This document shows, one piece after another, positions 6,365 through 6,509 of a stretch of DNA of 6,509 bases; position 1 is the first letter of the stretch; each line of letters opens with the position of its first letter. Position numbers and translations under genes: made by a program. This DNA comes from Verrucomicrobia bacterium UBA6354 (GTDB lineage: Bacteria > Verrucomicrobiota > Kiritimatiellia > RFP12 > UBA1067), in NCBI GenBank assembly GCA_002440145.1, contig DJRS01000077.1:2671-9179 (forward strand), written 5' to 3'. Below the pieces are notes generated by a model. The model did not search any database, was not told the DNA's origin, and saw only the letters and a program-made list of their open reading frames with translations.

Positions 6365-6399
6365 AAAACGGGGACGCCCGACCGGGGGCGGCCCGTTTT
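6365..6399. terminator. AAAA/TTTT-flanked GC hairpin, possible bidirectional terminator
   Basis: AAAACGGG (6365-6372) pairs with CCCGTTTT (6392-6399). Inside it CGCCC (6375-6379) pairs with GGGCG (6386-6390), separated from the outer stem by a small internal loop and closing a six-base loop. On either strand this gives a GC-rich stem running into four Ts, so it could stop transcription in both directions. The T-run is short. Confidence 0.45.
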
Positions 6400-6480
6400 C
6401 AGGCGATATCTACATGTTTAATGCTTGATTTCGACAGAAAGATCAAACTAACGGGCGATTCCCTGTTTGCAGGCGCCCCG

Positions 6481-6504
6481 TTCTCATGCCCATGAGAATT
6501 TTTT
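6481..6504 (+). terminator. Plus-strand intrinsic terminator-like hairpin at the right edge
   Basis: TTCTCAT (6481-6487) and ATGAGAA (6492-6498) form a 7-base stem around GCCC, followed by six Ts (6499-6504). The order suits a plus-strand terminator; the minus strand has no T-run after the stem. The stem is AT-rich and only moderately stable, but it stacks directly on the stronger 6450-6482 hairpin. A third arm, TTCTCAT (6503-6509), can pair with the same ATGAGAA. Confidence 0.5.
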
Positions 6505-6509
6505 CTCAT

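Larger units (their letters stand above)
6170..6509. other. Intergenic region with several potential RNA hairpins; no convincing gene
   Basis: No reading frame here resembles a protein; the frames that stay open give Arg/Pro/Gly-rich sequence without domains. Several inverted repeats occur instead. They are CCGC-GAAA-GCGG (6277-6288, a GNRA-type tetraloop on the plus strand), a long AAAACGGG/CCCGTTTT hairpin (6365-6399), TTGAT/ATCAA with an inner TTC/GAA (6425-6446), AACGGGCG/CGCCCCGTT with an inner CCTG/CAGG (6450-6482), and a terminator-like hairpin at the edge. A plus-strand structured RNA beginning somewhere after 6170 and ending near 6504 is possible. I could not match it to tmRNA, RNase P RNA, SRP RNA, 6S RNA or a known riboswitch, and I see no good plus-strand promoter. 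Confidence 0.45.

Noticed and set aside
6200..6480. tmRNA, RNase P RNA, SRP RNA, 6S RNA or FMN/SAM/glycine riboswitch
   Set aside because: Short look-alikes exist (for example CAGGGTAAGACTCCC resembling an FMN element, GGAGAG resembling a glycine element), but the other conserved blocks and spacings of each family are missing.
6055..6495. Plus-strand open frame of 146 codons over the intergenic region
   Set aside because: It starts inside nrdR antisense, runs through the nrdR promoter, has no domain-like sequence and ends inside the terminator-like hairpin.

Overview
The window is a compact, GC-rich bacterial chromosomal segment. All seven complete genes, and one gene cut by the left edge, lie on the minus strand. 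Housekeeping families dominate (NrdR, CoaD, a D-Ala-D-Ala carboxypeptidase, an aminotransferase), and I see no transposase, integrase, phage gene or CRISPR array. The taxon cannot be fixed from the sequence. A GC-rich bacterium making peptidoglycan fits, and the unusual zinc-ribbon/PTS EIIA fusion and divergent Gfo/Idh/MocA protein suggest a less-studied phylum. A PVC-type lineage (Verrucomicrobiota, Kiritimatiellota, Lentisphaerota) is only a guess.

In the direction of transcription (right to left), a strong sigma70-like promoter (6141-6169) starts a five-gene run: nrdR (ribonucleotide reductase repressor), a Gfo/Idh/MocA-fold protein lacking the usual catalytic residues, a DtxR/MntR-family metalloregulator, a zinc-ribbon protein fused to a PTS EIIA type-2 domain, and a secreted D-Ala-D-Ala carboxypeptidase. 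Three of the four junctions are 4-base ATGA stop/start overlaps and the fourth is a 2-base gap, so this is almost certainly one transcript with coupled translation. After a 66-base gap holding an inverted repeat and an extended -10 promoter, a second run follows: coaD (coenzyme A synthesis), a PatA-like class I/II aminotransferase, and a GT4-like glycosyltransferase that leaves the window. These are again joined by 4-base overlaps (ATGA, GTGA).

The first run therefore places regulators of deoxyribonucleotide supply, metal supply and possibly phosphotransfer state next to a cell-wall enzyme. The second mixes cofactor, amino-acid or cell-wall precursor, and glycan synthesis. Whether the proteins act in one pathway cannot be told from sequence; the shared transcript is the solid part.

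The 6170-6509 stretch upstream of the nrdR promoter has no convincing gene. It holds several inverted repeats, including a GNRA-type hairpin, a long AAAA/TTTT-flanked hairpin, and at the extreme right edge a plus-strand terminator-like hairpin with six Ts. The last of these is built from three alternating copies of a 7-mer that could form mutually exclusive hairpins. No minus-strand gene in the window would use this plus-strand terminator, so an unrecognised plus-strand structured RNA is possible. This is the least explained part of the window.
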